Assembly: GCA_963691815.1 (NCBI GenBank)
Contig: OY829654.1
Coordinates: forward strand, 7,032,878-7,096,877
Source: Echiichthys vipera
Lineage: Eukaryota; Chordata; Actinopteri; Perciformes; Trachinidae
DNA: 64,000 nucleotides
Reading direction: 5' to 3'
Shown here one piece after another: positions 60,901 through 64,000 of this stretch. Below the pieces are notes generated by a model. That model made no database searches. It worked only from the letters and a program-made list of their open reading frames with translations, and was not told the DNA's origin. Positions within the stretch are counted from its first letter, which is position 1; every line of letters begins with the position of its first letter. The position numbers and the translations under genes are program-made.

Positions 60901-63875
60901 GTGTCAGCCTCTGAATGACGTAAGGGTAGTTTATGCAAAAGTTATGCAAAATTTGTGTAAATAATGTGGTTACTTTATACAAACACATTTCGACAAATTA
61001 TGAAAAACTGAAATAAAATAGTTTAAATCAAAAAAAGCCTTTCCTCTCATGTCCTGACAAAGTTGCTGACTGAACTGCCAACAACTGAAATAATACTTTT
61101 TTAAAACTTTGTACACATTAAAAAAATAATTTTATTGCAATTAATTCATAAATCCCACATTAAAAAATGTCCAACATGTTTACATGTATTTGCAATTGTT
61201 ATATTTTTCTTTCTTCGTATTTTACACACTTGGTGGTACAAACAGAAAAATGTAAACATTTATTATTCTTGTAGTAAAAGGTGGATTAGCATAAATAATA
61301 ATAATAATACAAATAAATTAAATTAAAAAAAAACATTCACAGTCCCTAAAAAAACATTTAAAGGAATAATCTGACATTTTGGGAAAGATGCTTGTTCATA
61401 TTCTTTTTCAAAAATTAAAAATATCTTTATCTTGATACACAGACTTTAAAGTAATGCTTATTATCATTTGTGTTTGTGTAACGGTGTAAGGTCGGTTTGT
61501 TCTCCACTTCTGGATTCCCTTTGTCAGACTGCTCCGCCCACATTGCAGTTTAAGAAGACGCGTGGGAAAGTTTCACAACCTCACTCTGAAGAAACAGACT
61601 TTTGGACTCATTTGTTAATGTGTTTTTTTTTTGTCACATTGTGTTCTACAGTGTTGACACTATTTCCACACTAAATTTGTTGCTATATATTAATCATTAC
61701 GAGCAAATGCAGGTCGACCGAGATTCATTAGGACTTTCCTTCCACACCAAAAGACATGCTTCTTTAAAAAGCTGTTGCATCTGTTACCCAATAAACACAC
61801 CGTTCTGCTAAATAAATAAAGATACAGCATGGGGACCGATGATGGTCAGATAAACAACTGCAGAACCACGTACAAATTAGTTTTAATTGGTGATCTTTAA
61901 GGGTTTTTGCACAGCAGACAAAATATATGCTCAGTTAAATCAATTCACATGAATGGAGCTAAAGCATAACAGTTAATCATTAACGCAGATTGATGTAATT
62001 GAATCCTCTTAGTGAACGAGCAAGTTCTCCTAAATCACTTGCACAACTGAAGACCAAGTGTGTTTGTTGGGCTGGTTCTGGTGTGAAGCCCAGTGACTGG
62101 AGCAGAGACGGTCCTCTCACCTGGTTGTGCTGGTTTAGTTGGCTGCTGAAGGTGACAGTGAGGTTGGTGGCTGCACTTGGGGTATTGTTGCCGGCAAACA
62201 TATTCTTTCCATTCTCAAAGGCGCTGCATCTGCGTTTGCATATGTCCATATTTTGGAAGCAGGACTTCACACTGTAAAAAAATAAATGTAATCGTCAAAC
62301 AGTGACCAAACTAACTGCTATGCGCAGCCACGGCCGCCGCAATCGTTACGGTCACGGTGCTGAAACTCACTGTGAGCTGTGAGGGAAGTGCAGCAGGTGT
62401 GTCATGGTGACGAACGGGTGGTTCAGCGTCTTCATGGGCGTGATCCGCTTGTCTGCGTCTAGCGTCAGCATCTTTTTCAGCAGGTCTATGAACTCCCGCC
62501 TGTCAGCCTTCTCTGCCAAGATGTCTGTCCCCTCCAGGTTTGTCATGTTCACCTGCAGAGACAGGAAGTTTGTGTTTGTCGAACTGCATTCTGGCACACC
62601 TATCGACATCACACCAACTGACACACCCATACATTCTTTGCCAATACATACCCCTCTAAAATAACCAGATCCAAAGCCAGTAATAGTATCAGTGTCAACT
62701 GATGCAGCAGCTTATCTGAAATGAAACGGCTCCGTCCTCACCTGCATCATATCATCGAGACAGTTGAAGATGTATTTCCTCGCCTCCTTTGACTTGATGC
62801 CCATTTCGGCCTCGTGCTCTGCAGGCGTCTGTGGGAAAATGACCACAGCAACACCTCAGAGTATGTACAGTACACAAGCACAGTGCTTATGCTTGATGAT
62901 CCCATCTGTCCCAGAAATCTTCCTCTCTGCAGAGTCTCTTACTTTGAGCCTCCAGAGGGGGTAGCTCGAGTCTGGGCCTCTGTTGAAAAAGCGGCTGGTC
63001 TTGGTCCCTGCACTCAGCAGGTACTCTGCAGGAAGGCCCTGGGTCTGGGAAATGTAACGAATCTGAGAGACCGTTGAAAAACAGAAAAGCCAGTCGCTGG
63101 TGTCAGTCAAGTGTAAACCTTGTGACATATATTTGTCAAAAGCAGTTTATACAGTTATCATCACCTGGTTGTGTGGTTATTTTATTTTTATTTACTGTAA
63201 ACACGTTTCGAGAAATTATAAATAACTGCCAAGATCATTTAAATAAAAAAAACCTTTCCTCTATTGTCCAACTCCCTGATAAAGTCGGTGCCTACAACAT
63301 TAATAATGCAGTTAATCATTTTCAAACTTGTTAAAAAAGTAAAAAATACTTTTATTGCAATGAATTCATAAATCCACTAAATCTCCAATATGTTTACATG
63401 TATTTGCAATTTTATAGAAAATGGTAAATATTTATAATTATAGTACTAACAGGTGGAATAGAATAAATAATAATCACAATAATAATAATACAAATAAATG
63501 ACATTAAAAAAACATTCACAGTCCCTAAAAAAACATTTAAAGTAATAATCTGACATTTTGGAAAAGATGCTTATTTGTATTCTTTTTCAAAAATAAACAA
63601 AGTCAAATATCTTTATCTTCATACACTGTACAGCCCTTGAAGTAATGATCATTATGTGTGTTTGTGTAGTTGTGTAAAGTTGGTTTGTTATCAACGTATG
63701 GATTCACTTTGTCAGACTGCTCTGCCCACATTGCAAAATGTAAATAAATGAATGTATTTATTATTTATTGGGCATCAACCTGGCATTTATTATGCAAAAA
63801 ATGCTTCAGGTCGTGTTAATGACTTAAGAAAGTGAATTGAGGCCAACTGCCCAAAATGTCAAAGTCAAACACTTT

Positions 63876-63923
<48 letters not shown>

Positions 63924-64000
63924 ATGAATACTGAAGCTGACCTGGTCGTACTCCGAGGCCCCGGGATAGAGAGGCCATCCTAAGAAGAGCTCAGCAATGA
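54827..64000 (-). CDS. hipk: Homeodomain-interacting protein kinase (HIPK1/2-like), 3' part; 5' part lies beyond the window
   Basis: Nuclear dual-specificity kinase of the DYRK/HIPK family that modulates homeodomain factors, p53 and Wnt signalling. Visible minus-strand exons: 64000-63942 (partial), 63062-62943, 62828-62742, 62552-62371, 62271-62121, 60466-60262, 60080-59962, 59114-58974, 57999-57848, 57702-57550, 56253-56098, 56023-55830, 55654-55527, 55276-54827 (stop). Phases agree and give 764 residues. The kinase end is seen in IAELFLGWPLYPG, GIKSKEARKYIFNCLDDM, and KKMLTLDADKRIT with the conserved subdomain XI arginine. Next come KSCFQNMDICKRR, PFQQTLIVCPP, YPVRMDN, WPAGTQQILIPSAWQQ and a SUMO-interaction motif (VSIITI plus acidic run). 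QPLNLSQ, 18 glutamines and the tail KLNQYPYL follow. Residue choices look closest to HIPK1, but the C-terminus differs and the paralog is not certain. The donor at 55830 (GTCCTC) is weak; an alternative lies near 55,800. Confidence 0.93.
54899..54952 (-). repeat. CAG repeat coding for 18 glutamines near the hipk C-terminus
   Basis: Eighteen consecutive Gln codons, CAG except two CAA, follow two His codons and are followed by LGGQPFHH. The tract is 23 residues from the protein end. The reading frame is that of the last hipk exon. Near-pure CAG runs are length-variable, so this is a likely polymorphic coding microsatellite. Confidence 0.9.
56145..56162 (-). other. hipk: SUMO-interaction motif codons in hipk
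   Basis: Codons for VSIITI are directly preceded by DTPSPA and followed by HSDSEDEDD. A hydrophobic V/I core next to a Ser/Asp/Glu-rich run is the SIM layout known from HIPK2, where it is needed for nuclear-body targeting. In this gene it lies in the 156-bp exon 56,253-56,098. Confidence 0.8.
56403..56805. repeat. Copy B of the 0.4-kb direct duplication, inside a hipk intron
   Basis: This lies in the hipk intron between exons 57,702-57,550 and 56,253-56,098. It matches 53,289-53,726 from GGGCTCTGTAAGTAGTAGC to GTCATTCCTCTCTCTG. The exon-like segment is 56,771-56,717 on the minus strand. It differs from copy A by one base, which leaves the isoleucine codon synonymous. The sequence after 56,805 (ATCGATTAGTTAACGAG...GCAGCTCTAG) resembles a common teleost repeat end. 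Confidence 0.85.
58974..59114 (-). other. hipk: hipk in-frame exon of 141 bp (possibly alternatively spliced)
   Basis: The exon has 47 codons, is phase 0 on both sides, and lies between a CCTCCTCCCAG acceptor and a CTG|GTAAAA donor. It begins ASLDPLLVGSLYA and sits exactly between the exons ending MLTQ and beginning QGWPAG. In HIPK1-type proteins an extra segment of similar length and hydrophobic character occupies this place. Because its length is a multiple of three and both borders are phase 0, it could be skipped without frameshift. Confidence 0.75.
60640..61560. repeat. Intronic repeat block in hipk, copy 1 (intron 62,120-60,467)
   Basis: 60,828-61,550 matches 63,105-63,740 over most of its length. 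Shared landmarks include GTGTAAACCTTGTGACAT, TGTTTACATGTATTTGCAA, CATTCACAGTCCCTAAAAAA, AATAATCTGACATTTTGG and CTTTGTCAGACTGCTC. In addition 60,628-60,825 matches 61,556-61,750 (TTTCACAACCTCACTCTGAA and AAATGCAGGTCGACCGAGAT). The block is therefore a duplication nested with a shorter one. Confidence 0.85.
61556..61760. repeat. Second copy of the 0.2-kb TTTCACAACCTCACT repeat
   Basis: Same orientation as 60,628-60,830 and about 90% alike by eye. The two copies flank the 0.7-kb block, as if the larger block had been inserted into or duplicated with this shorter unit. Confidence 0.8.
63105..63740. repeat. Intronic repeat block in hipk, copy 2 (intron 63,941-63,063)
   Basis: This matches 60,828-61,550 in the same orientation. 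A shorter related piece (TGTCCAACTCCCTGA...AAGTCG) is also at 59,785-59,850 in a third hipk intron. No open reading frame or TIR was found, so either a segmental duplication within the gene or a repeat family inserted several times could explain it. Confidence 0.8.
63881..63920. repeat. (AT)n microsatellite in hipk intron
   Basis: About 20 AT units ending 22 bp before the donor-side end of the 63,942 exon. It sits just inside the intron, close to the splice donor GTCAGC. Confidence 0.95.

Overview
The window is ordinary nuclear DNA of a ray-finned fish, most likely a percomorph teleost. The evidence is genes split by short-to-long introns with GT/AG borders, L2/Maui- and L1-type LINE remnants, TTAA-flanked small DNA elements, teleost-type interspersed repeats and many microsatellites. 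No prokaryotic, viral or CRISPR-like structure was seen.

Three protein-coding genes can be rebuilt exon by exon, with every splice phase agreeing. (1) Adipolin (c1qtnf12/fam132a) lies on the minus strand in 8 coding exons from 39,448 down to 17,959. It encodes a 320-aa secreted protein with a signal peptide, a furin-type basic site, a short collagen stretch and a C1q domain, and its first intron is 15 kb. (2) sdf4 (Cab45) lies on the plus strand, with ATG at 44,123 and stop at 47,675 in 6 coding exons. It encodes a 357-aa six-EF-hand Golgi-lumen protein ending in HEEF. A probable non-coding first exon ends near 42,796. (3) A homeodomain-interacting protein kinase (HIPK1/2-like) lies on the minus strand and runs off the right edge. 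The last 14 coding exons (64,000 down to 54,827) give the end of the kinase domain and the whole C-terminal regulatory region, including a SUMO-interaction motif and a poly-Q tract.

Layout: 1-17.6 kb is gene-free and full of repeats (TTAA-flanked MITEs, an L2/Maui LINE remnant, GATA and GA microsatellites). 17.7-39.5 kb is adipolin, mostly intron 1, which carries an L1-type remnant and a family of foldback repeats. 39.5-42.8 kb separates the divergently oriented adipolin and sdf4 genes. 42.8-48.2 kb is sdf4. 48.2-54.8 kb is intergenic with repeats. 54.8-64 kb is the hipk gene, whose introns hold local duplications.

Adipolin and sdf4 both function in the secretory pathway and are also close neighbours on human 1p36.33. 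Human HIPK genes are elsewhere, so the hipk copy here is the more unusual neighbour. I found no new multi-gene system. The most unusual sequence features are the duplicated start-codon-plus-donor segment in and after hipk, a periodic GATATC array in sdf4 intron 1, the foldback family, and the 700-bp duplication shared by hipk introns.
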